This document shows positions 9,324 through 18,234 of a DNA stretch of 64,000 nt, one piece after another; the stretch's first letter is position 1, and every line of letters starts with the position of its first letter. The notes under the pieces are model-generated. The model had not been told where the DNA came from. It saw only the letters and a list, made by a program, of their open reading frames with translations, and searched no databases. The translations under genes were made by a program, and so were the position numbers. The DNA comes from JAEKNW01 sp963677815 (GTDB lineage Bacteria > Cloacimonadota > Cloacimonadia > Cloacimonadales > JAFGVF01), in assembly GCA_963677815.1 (NCBI GenBank), contig OY782499.1, positions 2,046,001 through 2,110,000 on the forward strand. Direction: 5' to 3'.

Positions 9324-11503
9324 TGACTATTAAACCAGATTTCAAAAATATTAAATTACAAGCAAAACAAAAAGAATCAGATCTTTCTAAATGGCAAAAA
9401 ACTGTGGAAGAAGAAACTGGTAAATCTTTTGCTAAATTATACTGGGATACAAACGAAAAAATAAAAGTAAAGCCACTTTATACACAAGATGATTTAGTTG
9501 ATATGGAACATCTTGGCTATATGGCAGGTATTGCCCCTAATCTTAGAGGTCCTTATGCATCAATGTATGTAAGCAGACCTTGGACTATTAGACAATATGC
9601 TGGCTTCTCTACTGCCGAAGAATCTAATGCCTTCTATCGTAGAAACTTAGCCATGGGACAAAAAGGTCTTTCTATTGCTTTTGACCTTGCTACTCATCGT
9701 GGGTATGATTCTGATCATGAAAGAGTTGTTGGTGATGTTGGTAAAGCTGGTGTAGCTGTTGACTCTATTCTAGATATGAAGATTCTTTTTGATAAGATTC
9801 CACTTGATAAAATGTCTGTGTCAATGACTATGAATGGTGCTGTTTTACCGATTATGGCCTTCTATATTGTGGCAGCTGAAGAACAAGGTGTCAAATGGGA
9901 ACAATTAACAGGTACTATTCAAAATGATATCCTCAAAGAGTATATGGTTAGAAATACCTATATATATAAACCTGAAGGTTCAATGAGAATTATTGCAGAT
10001 ATCTTTGAATTTACTTCAAAGTTTATGCCAAAATTCAACTCAATCTCTATATCTGGATATCATATGCAAGAAGCTGGTGCTACTGCTGACTTAGAAATGG
10101 CTTATACCATTGCTGATGGTCTTCAATATATTAGAACAGGTATTGACGCCGGTATTGATATTGATAAATTTGCTCCAAGACTTTCATTCTTCTGGGCTGA
10201 AGGTATGAATTACTTCATGGAAGTAGCAAAACTTAGAGCTGCTCGTTTACTTTGGGCTAAAATTGTTAAACAGTTTAACCCTAAAAACCCTAAATCTTTA
10301 GCTCTTAGAACACATTCTCAGACTTCTGGCTGGTCTTTAACAGAACAAGATCCATACAATAATGTTACTAGAACTTGTATTGAAGCTTTAGCTGCAACTA
10401 TGGGACACACTCAATCACTTCATACAAATGCTTTGGACGAGGCTATTGCTCTTCCAACTGACTTCTCTGCTAGAATTGCCCGTAATACTCAATTATTCTT
10501 GCAAAATGAAGCTGGTATTTGTAATGTTATTGATCCATGGGGTGGCTCATATTATGTTGAATCACTTACTAACGCTCTTCTTCATCTTGGTTGGAATCAT
10601 ATTCAAGAAGTGGAAGAACTTGGTGGAATGGCTAAAGCTATTGAAACTGGCTTACCTAAACTTCGAATCGAAGAAGCTGCTGCTAGAAGACAAGCTAAAA
10701 TAGATTCTGGTATAGAAACTATCGTGGGAACTAATAAATATCGCTTAGATAAAGAAGAAGCTATTGAAATTCTCGAAGTTGATAACACTTCAGTTAGGGC
10801 TTCTCAGTTGAAGAGACTTGAAAAGCTTAAAGCTGAGCGTGATAATGATAAAGTTAAACAAACTCTTGCTGCAATTACTAAATCTGCCGAAACAGGCCAA
10901 GGTAATCTTTTAGAGCTTGCTATTGAAGCTGCTCGTGCAAGAGCAACTTTAGGAGAAATATCAGACGCTATGGAAAAAGTATTTGAAAGACATCAAGCAA
11001 ATAACAAACTTATCTCTAATGTTTATAGCTCTGAATATGCTAAAAAAGACGATGTAGATGAAGTAAGAAAAATGACTGATGAATTTGAAGAAAATGAAGG
11101 TCGTCGTCCAAGAATTATGATAGCTAAAATGGGACAAGATGGTCATGACCGTGGAGCAAAAGTAGTGGCTACTGCTTATGCCGATATGGGCTTTGATGTA
11201 GATGTTGGACCTTTATTCCAAACTCCTGCTGAAACAGCAAAGCAAGCTGTAGAAAATGACGTGCATGTAATTGGTATGTCTTCTTTAGCTGCTGGTCATA
11301 AAGTACTACTACCAACGCTATTTGAAGAACTCAAGAAACTTGGTAGAGAAGATATTATGGTTATTGTTGGTGGTGTTATTCCATCACAAGACTATGATTA
11401 CTTATATGAACATGGTGCTGCTGCTATCTTTGGTCCTGGAACAGTCTTACCTTACGCAGCTAAGACTATTATGACTAAATTAAATGAACGATTAGGCTAC
11501 TAA
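9323..11503 (+). CDS. mutB: Methylmalonyl-CoA mutase large (catalytic) subunit
   Basis: Catalytic alpha subunit of the adenosylcobalamin-dependent mutase. The N-terminal part carries RGPYASMYVSRPWTIRQYAGFS and TMNGAVLPIMAFYIVAAEEQ, typical of the CoA-binding barrel, and HTQSLHTNALDEAIALPTD further on. The B12 domain contains GQDGHDRGAKV with D606, H608 and G611 forming the DxHxxG motif, where H608 is the lower cobalt ligand. The length of 726 aa is normal. It is translationally coupled to mutA and ends in a strong terminator. With Mce encoded at 34.9 kb and MeaB just downstream the pathway core is complete, but its direction (propionate making or oxidation) cannot be read from the sequence. 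Confidence 0.97.
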   Translation: MTIKPDFKNIKLQAKQKESDLSKWQKTVEEETGKSFAKLYWDTNEKIKVKPLYTQDDLVDMEHLGYMAGIAPNLRGPYASMYVSRPWTIRQYAGFSTAEESNAFYRRNLAMGQKGLSIAFDLATHRGYDSDHERVVGDVGKAGVAVDSILDMKILFDKIPLDKMSVSMTMNGAVLPIMAFYIVAAEEQGVKWEQLTGTIQNDILKEYMVRNTYIYKPEGSMRIIADIFEFTSKFMPKFNSISISGYHMQEAGATADLEMAYTIADGLQYIRTGIDAGIDIDKFAPRLSFFWAEGMNYFMEVAKLRAARLLWAKIVKQFNPKNPKSLALRTHSQTSGWSLTEQDPYNNVTRTCIEALAATMGHTQSLHTNALDEAIALPTDFSARIARNTQLFLQNEAGICNVIDPWGGSYYVESLTNALLHLGWNHIQEVEELGGMAKAIETGLPKLRIEEAAARRQAKIDSGIETIVGTNKYRLDKEEAIEILEVDNTSVRASQLKRLEKLKAERDNDKVKQTLAAITKSAETGQGNLLELAIEAARARATLGEISDAMEKVFERHQANNKLISNVYSSEYAKKDDVDEVRKMTDEFEENEGRRPRIMIAKMGQDGHDRGAKVVATAYADMGFDVDVGPLFQTPAETAKQAVENDVHVIGMSSLAAGHKVLLPTLFEELKKLGREDIMVIVGGVIPSQDYDYLYEHGAAAIFGPGTVLPYAAKTIMTKLNERLGY

Positions 11504-11517
11504 TCATAATATATTTA

Positions 11518-11550
11518 GAGAGAGTCAGCCTAGGCTAACTCTCTCATTTT
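11518..11550 (+). terminator. Intrinsic terminator after mutAB
   Basis: An 8-bp stem GAGAGAGT / ACTCTCTC encloses a self-complementary AGCCTAGGCT and is followed by ATTTTTA. It starts 14 nt past the mutB stop and separates mutAB from meaB, though read-through to the closely following meaB is possible. Confidence 0.75.
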
Positions 11551-11565
11551 TATAGTGAGGTAATT

Positions 11566-12696
11566 ATTAATAAGAATAATAAACCAGAATGGGTTCCCGA
11601 AGATGGGGGACATGAGTACGCTAGCTCGGTTATGCCCGGTAAAAGTGCAAACCATGATGGCTTACCAAGTACTCATACTATGATAAAGAAATCTTCTACT
11701 TTTTCTCCAAGAAAGAACCTTACTATTGATGACTATATAAATGGGATTATTGGTAAAGATAAAACTACTCTTGCACGTGCAATTACTTTGATTGAAAGCA
11801 ACTCAAAAAAACACATGGCTATTGCTCAAGAAGTAATAAAACAGATTTTACCTAAAACCGGAAAGTCTATTAGAATCGGTATATCTGGTGTTCCAGGTGC
11901 TGGTAAGTCTACTTTTATTGAGAAATTTGGACTCTACTTACTTTCTCGAGGTTATAAAGTTGCTGTACTAGCAATCGACCCTTCTTCTAGTGTAACTAGA
12001 GGTTCTATTTTAGGTGATAAGACTAGAATGGAACTTCTTTCAAGAGAACAAGACTGCTTCATTAGACCTTCACCATCTGGGGGTTCATTAGGTGGTGTTA
12101 CTCGAAAAACAAGAGAAAGTATACTTCTCTGTGAGGCTTTCGGATATGATGTAATCCTGGTTGAAACCGTTGGTGTAGGACAAAACGAAGTAACCGTAAG
12201 AGATATGGTTGATTTCTTTTTATTGCTACAAATAGCTGGAGCAGGTGACGAACTACAAGGTATCAAAAAAGGTGTAATTGAAATATCTGATGCCATTGTT
12301 GTTAATAAGGCTGATGGAGACAATATTCAAAAAGCTAAACTAGCCCAAAGGGAATACCTAACTGCTTTGCATTATCTTTCGCCCTCTACTCCTGGATGGG
12401 ATTCAAAAGCTTTTACTTGCTCTGCTTTAACAGGTCAAGGACTTCCAGAAATCTGGAAGATTATTATGAGATTCAAAGAAATTACTAGTGAAAATGGCTT
12501 CTTTGATAAGAGAAGAAATAACCAGATATTAAGTTGGGTCGATTCAATGATAAAAGAATACTTGATAACTTCCTTCTATCATAATAATGATATCAAAACT
12601 ATCATGCCTCAACTTCAGTCACAACTCTTAACTGGTAATATTACTCCAACAAATGCTGTTGAGCATTTAATTAATATCTACCATCAGAACTTATAG
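11566..12696 (+). CDS. meaB: Methylmalonyl-CoA mutase-associated GTPase MeaB (ArgK); probable ATT start
   Basis: G3E-family P-loop GTPase that protects and reloads the B12 cofactor of MutAB. GVPGAGKST is the Walker A loop (residues 108-116 counting from ATT), followed by VLAIDPSSS, ETVGVGQNE and the guanine-binding VVNKAD. The first ATG in frame is at 11632, but it has no ribosome site. The frame upstream encodes KPEWVPEDGGHEYASSV, which I recognise from memory as the conserved start of this family. The frame is open back to 11539 with no ATG, GTG or TTG. An AGG at 11558-11560 lies 5 nt before ATT at 11566, which I therefore propose as the start (376 aa). If wrong, the CDS begins at 11632 (354 aa). 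Confidence 0.8.
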   Translation: MNKNNKPEWVPEDGGHEYASSVMPGKSANHDGLPSTHTMIKKSSTFSPRKNLTIDDYINGIIGKDKTTLARAITLIESNSKKHMAIAQEVIKQILPKTGKSIRIGISGVPGAGKSTFIEKFGLYLLSRGYKVAVLAIDPSSSVTRGSILGDKTRMELLSREQDCFIRPSPSGGSLGGVTRKTRESILLCEAFGYDVILVETVGVGQNEVTVRDMVDFFLLLQIAGAGDELQGIKKGVIEISDAIVVNKADGDNIQKAKLAQREYLTALHYLSPSTPGWDSKAFTCSALTGQGLPEIWKIIMRFKEITSENGFFDKRRNNQILSWVDSMIKEYLITSFYHNNDIKTIMPQLQSQLLTGNITPTNAVEHLINIYHQNL

Positions 12697-12704
12697 GAGA
12701 AATC

Positions 12705-14003
12705 TTGGCAAAAAAATACCATCTAATCAGCTTAGGATGCCCTAAGAACTTAATCGATAGCGAAATCTTTTCTTTCCTTAGCGAAGAAGCTAATTATCAA
12801 GCTACTGAAGATAGTTTTGAAGCAGATTTGATAATAATAAATACTTGTGGTTTTATCGTTTCAGCCAAAGAAGAAGGAATTGAAACAATCTTAGATGCAA
12901 TTCGTATGAAAGAAGAAGGCAAATGCCAAACTCTCATTGTAACAGGATGCTTGGTGAAAAGATATTTCGATGAATTACAAAAAGAATTCCCTGAAATTGA
13001 TTTCCTAATAAACTTGAAAGACTTCAATAAATTTGCTCAAGTTTTAGGATTAAAAGATTTTGCTTATAATAGAAAGCTAATGACTCCAAAACATTATGCT
13101 TACCTAAGAATTAGTGATGGTTGTAATAATAACTGTACTTACTGTGCTATTCCTTTAATCAGAGGAAAGCTGACTTCGATACCAATGGAAGAGATAATAT
13201 TGGAAGCTGAAAGACTAGCTTCCCAAGGTGTCAAAGAAGTAATTATCACAGCCCAAGATACAAGCCAATATGGAAAAGATATATACTCTCAGGGTATGTT
13301 AATCCCACTTCTTAGAAAAATCTCTCAAGTTTCAGGTATCAAATGGATTAGGTTACTATATCTTCATCCAGCTCATCTTACTTTTGACTTAATTGACCAG
13401 ATAGCTACTATTCCTAAGATTTTACCATATTTCGATATTCCTTTTCAGCATATTAGCGATAAAATTCTTAAAAGAATGAATAGAAGAAAATTCTCTGACC
13501 ATATAAATAAAGTTTTAGATTATCTCTTAGAGAAAATACCTAATTCAATGATTAGAACAACTTTTATAGTAGGTTTTCCAGGCGAAGAGCGTAAGGATTA
13601 TGAAGAGCTAAAGAAGTTCATTATCCTGAGAAAATTTGCTAGAATGGGTATATTCCTATATTCAAAAGAAGAAGATACTCCTGCTTATGATTTTACTCCC
13701 GAAGTAAATAAAAAGACTACTATTAACAGATATAATAAGCTTATGCAAATCCAACAAGATATTTCAGCAGATTTAATGGCTAGCTTTGTTGGAAAAGAAA
13801 TTGAATGTATAATTGATAAAGAAGCAGAAGACGAAGGTTATGATTACGAAGCTAGATCTTGGTTTGATGCCCCTGATGTTGATGGTATTGTTTACTTGAC
13901 AGATAATGATTCCTTAGCTGAAATAGGTAATATTGTTAAGGTGAAGATAACTGATGCTTGGGAATATGACCTTGTAGGAGAAATTGTAAGTGTTTTATCC
14001 TAA
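12705..14003 (+). CDS. rimO: Ribosomal protein S12 methylthiotransferase RimO
   Basis: Radical-SAM enzyme that adds a methylthio group to a conserved aspartate of ribosomal protein S12. The N-terminal UPF0004 domain has C12, C48 and C82 for the auxiliary Fe-S cluster. The radical SAM CxxxCxxC motif is C140, C144 and C147 (CNNNCTYC). The C-terminus is a TRAM domain. SLGCPKNLIDSE at the N-terminus is typical of RimO rather than MiaB. The start is TTG at 12705, four bases after GGAGA, and lies 8 nt past the meaB stop. Length 432 aa is normal. Identity is secure; the operon link to meaB looks like packing rather than function. Confidence 0.93.
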   Translation: MAKKYHLISLGCPKNLIDSEIFSFLSEEANYQATEDSFEADLIIINTCGFIVSAKEEGIETILDAIRMKEEGKCQTLIVTGCLVKRYFDELQKEFPEIDFLINLKDFNKFAQVLGLKDFAYNRKLMTPKHYAYLRISDGCNNNCTYCAIPLIRGKLTSIPMEEIILEAERLASQGVKEVIITAQDTSQYGKDIYSQGMLIPLLRKISQVSGIKWIRLLYLHPAHLTFDLIDQIATIPKILPYFDIPFQHISDKILKRMNRRKFSDHINKVLDYLLEKIPNSMIRTTFIVGFPGEERKDYEELKKFIILRKFARMGIFLYSKEEDTPAYDFTPEVNKKTTINRYNKLMQIQQDISADLMASFVGKEIECIIDKEAEDEGYDYEARSWFDAPDVDGIVYLTDNDSLAEIGNIVKVKITDAWEYDLVGEIVSVLS

Positions 14004-14010
14004 TTAATAC

Positions 14011-14041
14011 TTGACATATTTCCATTAGAAATTTTTATATT
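14011..14041 (+). promoter_or_regulatory. Putative promoter of the SpoVG-like/hflX pair
   Basis: A perfect TTGACA at 14011-14016 is followed by TTATATT (14035-14041), a spacer of 18-19 nt depending on which TATA-like hexamer is used. It sits in the short gap after rimO. Confidence 0.5.
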
Positions 14042-14074
14042 GTCTTAATAAATTACAGGTTATAGGTGAATATA

Positions 14075-14368
14075 ATGAACATAAAATTTAGAGATGTCTC
14101 TCAAGGTATTGTTTTAGCAAGAGCCATTGTAGAAATTACTCCAGGTGTCTATTTAAATGAAATTACAATCTTAAATGATAACACTAATGATGATATTCGC
14201 ATTGAATTTCCTACAAAGAGCTTTAAAGGTAAAGATGGGCGTGCCCACCATATGAATATCATAATGTTTGCTTCTGAGGATAAGAAAACTCTTTTTGAAA
14301 TAGAAATTAAAGAAGCATATAGGAATTGGAGGCAGGATACAAAAAAAGTATTAGTCTATGAATCCTAA
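14075..14368 (+). CDS. SpoVG-like small protein
   Basis: A 97-residue soluble protein that resembles the SpoVG family of small nucleic-acid-binding regulators. The pattern is VLARAIVEITPGVYLNEIT, then FPTKSFKGKDGRAHHMNI, then a C-terminal helix ending EAYRNW. SpoVG has the same order: a beta sheet with IPSKxxxDGxxxxxxHPIN and a final helix. The match is by eye and the similarity is modest. A GTG at 14066 would add three residues, but AGGTGA at 14064-14069 positions the ATG at 14075. The 3' end overlaps hflX by 11 nt, so the two are coupled. Role unknown here. Confidence 0.6.
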   Translation: MNIKFRDVSQGIVLARAIVEITPGVYLNEITILNDNTNDDIRIEFPTKSFKGKDGRAHHMNIIMFASEDKKTLFEIEIKEAYRNWRQDTKKVLVYES

Positions 14369-15662
14369 AGAGCAAACAAAAGAATTTGAAAGGGTTGTTA
14401 TTGTAGGTAGTTATCAAAAAAATGATAGTCAAAGTGATTTTGAAGAACTCTTAGATGAGACTAAGCTTTTATGCAAAACCGCCAATCTTGATGTGGTGGA
14501 AATCTTTACTCAAGCTTTACCAAAATATAAGTCTGATACTTATATTGGTAAAGGTAAAATAGCTGAGATAAATGAGTATTGCCAAGTTTATCATGTTAAT
14601 AATCTGATTTTTGTTGATAACCTAACTCCTTCACAAGCCCGATATATTAGTGAGTTTACTAGAACCAACGTTGTTGACCGTACTGAATTAATACTCAGTA
14701 TTTTCGCTATGCATGCTAGAACTAGTATTGCTAAAATTCAGGTTGAATTAGCTCAGTTAGAATATAATTATTCAAAACTAAGAAACTTATGGCAACACTT
14801 TTCTCGTATTGTAGGAGGACTAGGTACTAAAGGTCCAGGGGAAAGCCAACTTGAAATAGATAGAAGATTAGTTCAAAAGAGAATAACATTTCTTAAAAAT
14901 AAGGTAAATAAACTAAAAAAAGTTACCCATGAACAGAGAAAAAATAGGAGTGATTTCTTTAAGATTGCCTTAGTTGGATATACTAACGCAGGTAAATCTA
15001 CCCTCTTTAATACTCTTACAAAATCAGATATCTATGTGGCTGATGAATTATTTGCAACTCTAGATTCAAAATCCAAACTTCTTTATAATCAATCAGGTAA
15101 AATTATAATTACTGATACTATTGGTTTTATTAAGAATATTCCTACTTCCTTAGTTTCATCTTTCTATTCAACTTTAACAGATGTGGTAGATGCTGATTTG
15201 CTACTACATGTCGTTGATGCTTCTAAACCAGGACTTGAACGAAGAATCGATGAAGTTAACTCAGTAATAAAAGATATTAATGCTGATAATATTCCTGTTA
15301 TTATGGTATTTAATAAGGTTGATATTATTGATGGTTTATCTTCTAAATTTCTCTTAAAAGGAATTAGTTTATCTTACAAGAATTCTATCTTTATTTCAGC
15401 TAAAGAAAAAACAAATATTACTGCTATAAATGAGAAAATACAAGATGTTATGTTAATGAAAGAACATAAAAAGAGAATAGAGATTCCTCTTGATTTAAAA
15501 TCTTTAATCTCTTTTCTTGACAAAAAATACACTAGTTCTAAAAAATTGTATATTGATAAAAATAAGAGTTATGAGTATATTTTAGACATCTCTGATGATG
15601 AATATGAAGATATTAAAAAACAGGTAGATAAGTACCTTGAACTACAATTCATTAACTCGTGA
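14358..15662 (+). CDS. hflX: Ribosome-associated GTPase HflX
   Basis: GTPase that binds the 50S subunit and rescues stalled or heat-damaged ribosomes. The HflX N-terminal domain (SDTYIGKGKIAEI, VDNLTPSQARYI, VDRTELILSIFAMHARTS) is followed by a coiled helical linker with GGLGTKGPGESQLEIDRRL. The G domain then has G1 GYTNAGKST (207-215), DTIGFIKNIP (G3) and NKVD (G4). Length 434 aa is standard. Its ATG lies inside the end of the SpoVG-like gene. The C-terminal domain after about 370 is short. Identity is secure. Confidence 0.95.
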   Translation: MNPKEQTKEFERVVIVGSYQKNDSQSDFEELLDETKLLCKTANLDVVEIFTQALPKYKSDTYIGKGKIAEINEYCQVYHVNNLIFVDNLTPSQARYISEFTRTNVVDRTELILSIFAMHARTSIAKIQVELAQLEYNYSKLRNLWQHFSRIVGGLGTKGPGESQLEIDRRLVQKRITFLKNKVNKLKKVTHEQRKNRSDFFKIALVGYTNAGKSTLFNTLTKSDIYVADELFATLDSKSKLLYNQSGKIIITDTIGFIKNIPTSLVSSFYSTLTDVVDADLLLHVVDASKPGLERRIDEVNSVIKDINADNIPVIMVFNKVDIIDGLSSKFLLKGISLSYKNSIFISAKEKTNITAINEKIQDVMLMKEHKKRIEIPLDLKSLISFLDKKYTSSKKLYIDKNKSYEYILDISDDEYEDIKKQVDKYLELQFINS

Positions 15663-15699
15663 TTATTACAAAACAAAATAAAAATAAATGGGGGAAATT

Positions 15700-16920
15700 A
15701 TGATTAAAAATTTAGATTCCGTTCTCTCTACCAATGTTAAACGCATGAAGCGTTCTGCTATTAGAGAATTGCTAAAATTAGTCAATAATCCTGATATTAT
15801 CTCTTTTGCAGGTGGCTTACCAGCTCCTGAGTCCTTTCCAATTGAAGAACTAAGAGATATCGCAATTGAGGTCTTAGAAAAAGATGGTGCTCAAGTTCTC
15901 CAATATGGTGCTACAGAAGGTGACCCACTTTTAAGAGAACAATTAGTAAAAATGTATGTGGAAGAAGGTCACGATGTGACTGTTGATAACCTAATTATTA
16001 CTACAGCTTCTCAACAGGCTTTAGATTTGTTAGCAAAAGTCTTTATCTCTCCTGGAGATAAAGTAATTGTTGGTTTACCATCATATCTTGGTGGTTTAAG
16101 TGCTTTTAATTCTTATGGTGCTGAAATGGTTGGAATTCCTTTAGATGATAAAGGTATGAGTGCTGTTCTCTTAGAAGAAAAGTTAGCAGAATTAAAAGAA
16201 CTCAATCAATTACCAAAATTTATCTATATTATTCCTGATTTCCAAAATCCAGCTGGTATTACTATGCCTGAAAGTAGAAGATTAGAAATTATTGAAATTG
16301 CTCATAAATATGATATTTTGATAATTGAAGATTCTCCTTATCGTGAATTGAGATTTGAAGGGGAACATCAAAGAACTATGTATCAATTAGATGGTACAGA
16401 ACATGTTATTCTCTTAGGTACCTTCTCAAAAATCTTTGCTCCTGGTTTCAGAATTGGTTGGGTATTAGGTAATCCAGATGTTCTTGATAAAATTGTTGTT
16501 GCTAAACAAGCTACTGACCTTTGTACTCCTCCATTCACTCAACGTATTGCTGCAAGATATTTAGAAAAAGGACTTCTAAAAGAAAACGTAAAGAAAATAA
16601 TCAAGATGTATAGCTCAAAGAAAGATATCATGATGGATGCTCTTGAAGCTAATATGCCAGAAGGTGTTACTTGGACAAAGTCAGAAGGTGGATTATTTAC
16701 TATGATGACTTTACCAGAATACATTGATACTAACGAATTAATAAAAACCGCTATTAAAGAAGAAAACGTTGCATTTGTTGCAGGTTCATCATTCTTCTGC
16801 GATGGAAGTGGAAATAATACATTAAGACTAAACTTCTCTTATGCTACTGAAGAAAAGAACTTAGAAGGTGTAAGAAGATTAGCTAATGTAATAAAAAAAG
16901 AAATCAATAAACATAAATAA
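15700..16920 (+). CDS. PLP-dependent aminotransferase, class I (LysN/aromatic type)
   Basis: Fold-type I aminotransferase that would convert amino acids to 2-oxo acids. FAGGLPAPESFP and LQYGATEGDPLLREQL are hallmarks of the subgroup including 2-aminoadipate (LysN) and aromatic aminotransferases. TFSKIFAPGFRIGW carries the PLP-binding lysine (K244 from this start). An in-frame ATG at 15688 exists, but the GGGGGA inside it sits 4-5 nt before the ATG at 15700, so the second is the likelier start (406 aa). It lies 12 nt before a ferredoxin and 2-oxoacid oxidoreductase genes. That suggests its 2-oxo acid products feed that enzyme (inference). Substrate not determined. Confidence 0.88.
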   Translation: MIKNLDSVLSTNVKRMKRSAIRELLKLVNNPDIISFAGGLPAPESFPIEELRDIAIEVLEKDGAQVLQYGATEGDPLLREQLVKMYVEEGHDVTVDNLIITTASQQALDLLAKVFISPGDKVIVGLPSYLGGLSAFNSYGAEMVGIPLDDKGMSAVLLEEKLAELKELNQLPKFIYIIPDFQNPAGITMPESRRLEIIEIAHKYDILIIEDSPYRELRFEGEHQRTMYQLDGTEHVILLGTFSKIFAPGFRIGWVLGNPDVLDKIVVAKQATDLCTPPFTQRIAARYLEKGLLKENVKKIIKMYSSKKDIMMDALEANMPEGVTWTKSEGGLFTMMTLPEYIDTNELIKTAIKEENVAFVAGSSFFCDGSGNNTLRLNFSYATEEKNLEGVRRLANVIKKEINKHK

Positions 16921-16932
16921 AGGAGTCGTGCT

Positions 16933-17136
16933 ATGGCAAGAATGACAGTCAATCCTAAATATTGTAAGGGTTGTGGACTATGTATTGCTGCGTGCCCTAA
17001 GAAAATCATAAGATTTTCTGTGAATATTAATGAAAAAGGTTATAATTACGCTGAATGTTTTGATCAAGAAGCGTGTATAGCTTGTAAACTATGCTACACT
17101 ACTTGTCCTGATGTAGCGATAACTATCGAAAAATAA
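16933..17136 (+). CDS. 2-oxoacid:ferredoxin oxidoreductase delta subunit (2[4Fe-4S] ferredoxin)
   Basis: Small dicluster ferredoxin that carries electrons out of the oxidoreductase. Two CxxCxxCxxxC motifs are complete: C11, C14, C17, C21 and C48, C51, C54, C58. At 67 residues it is the usual size of a VorD/KorD subunit. AGGAG lies upstream of the ATG. It is first of four tightly packed subunit genes (D, A, B, C order) directly after the aminotransferase. Confidence 0.9.
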   Translation: MARMTVNPKYCKGCGLCIAACPKKIIRFSVNINEKGYNYAECFDQEACIACKLCYTTCPDVAITIEK

Positions 17137-17146
17137 GGAGAAGATA

Positions 17147-18226
17147 ATGGCTAAAGTCTTAATGAAAGGTAATGAAGCTGTTGCTGAAGCTGCTATTAGA
17201 TCTGGTTGCAGATTATATTTTGCTTACCCTATAACTCCTCAAAGTGAGTTAATTGAATATATGTCAAGAATGCTTCCAAAAGTAAATGGAACATTTCTTC
17301 AAGCTGAGAGTGAAGTTGCTGCTATTAATATGGTTTATGGTGCTGCTGGTACTGGTAAAAGAGTGATGACATCTTCTTCTTCTCCTGGAATTTCACTTAA
17401 AATGGAAGGTATTTCTTACATTGCAGGTGCAAATCTTCCTGCTGTAATAGTTAATGTTCAACGTGGTGGACCTGGCTTAGGGGATATCCAACCAGCCCAA
17501 GGTGATTATTTCCAAGCTACTAAAGGTGGTGGACACGGAGATTATCATACTATCGTTTTAGCTCCTGCTTCAGTACAAGAATTTGCTGATATGGCAAGTG
17601 AAGCTTTTGAATTAGCTGATACATATAGAATTCCTGTTATGATTCTTTCAGATGGTATGTTAGGTCAAATGATGGAACCAGTAGAATTCAAAGAACCAGC
17701 AACTGACGAAGAGATTGCAGAGATGGGTAACCGTCATAAAGATTGGTGTATTCATCCAAAAGAAGAAGATGAAGCTCCTCATCATAACGAAATTAATTCA
17801 CTAGAAATTGACCCTAGTGTATTAGAAAAACATGTCGAAGACTTAGATAAAAAATATAAACTTATCGAGTCTAAAGAAATCAAAGTTGAAGAATACAATA
17901 TAAATGAAGATAATGAAATAGTATGTGTTGCTTTTGGTACAGCTTCTAGAATAGTACGTTCAGCTGTTGACCAACTAAATGCTGAAGGTAAGAATATTGG
18001 ATTAATTAGACCAATCACAGTATGGCCTTATCCTTATGCAACAATCGCTAATGCTATAACTGACAAAGTTAAGAAAGTGATGGTTTTTGAACTTAACTTA
18101 GGTCAAATGGTTGAAGATGTGAAACTCGCAGTTGAAGGAAAAGTACCAGTAGAATTCTTTGGTAAAGTTGGTGGAATAGTCTTCACACCTGAAGAAATCA
18201 AAGCAAAAATCGAAGAAAACTTATAG
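17147..18226 (+). CDS. 2-oxoacid:ferredoxin oxidoreductase alpha subunit (VorB/KorA type)
   Basis: Alpha subunit of a CoA-acylating 2-oxoacid:ferredoxin oxidoreductase. GNEAVAEAAIRSGCRLYFAYPITPQSEL is the diagnostic N-terminal pyrimidine-binding region, followed by SSSSPGISLKMEG and VNVQRGGPGLG. The C-terminal transketolase-like domain has GTASRIVRSAV and IGLIRPITVWPYP. At 359 aa it matches the shorter alpha chains usually named VorB (branched-chain 2-oxo acids), while the second set in this window has a longer chain. Together with the upstream aminotransferase this favours amino-acid-derived 2-oxo acids as substrate (inference). AAGGAG precedes the ATG. Confidence 0.9.
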   Translation: MAKVLMKGNEAVAEAAIRSGCRLYFAYPITPQSELIEYMSRMLPKVNGTFLQAESEVAAINMVYGAAGTGKRVMTSSSSPGISLKMEGISYIAGANLPAVIVNVQRGGPGLGDIQPAQGDYFQATKGGGHGDYHTIVLAPASVQEFADMASEAFELADTYRIPVMILSDGMLGQMMEPVEFKEPATDEEIAEMGNRHKDWCIHPKEEDEAPHHNEINSLEIDPSVLEKHVEDLDKKYKLIESKEIKVEEYNINEDNEIVCVAFGTASRIVRSAVDQLNAEGKNIGLIRPITVWPYPYATIANAITDKVKKVMVFELNLGQMVEDVKLAVEGKVPVEFFGKVGGIVFTPEEIKAKIEENL

Positions 18227-18234
18227 GAGTAAAA

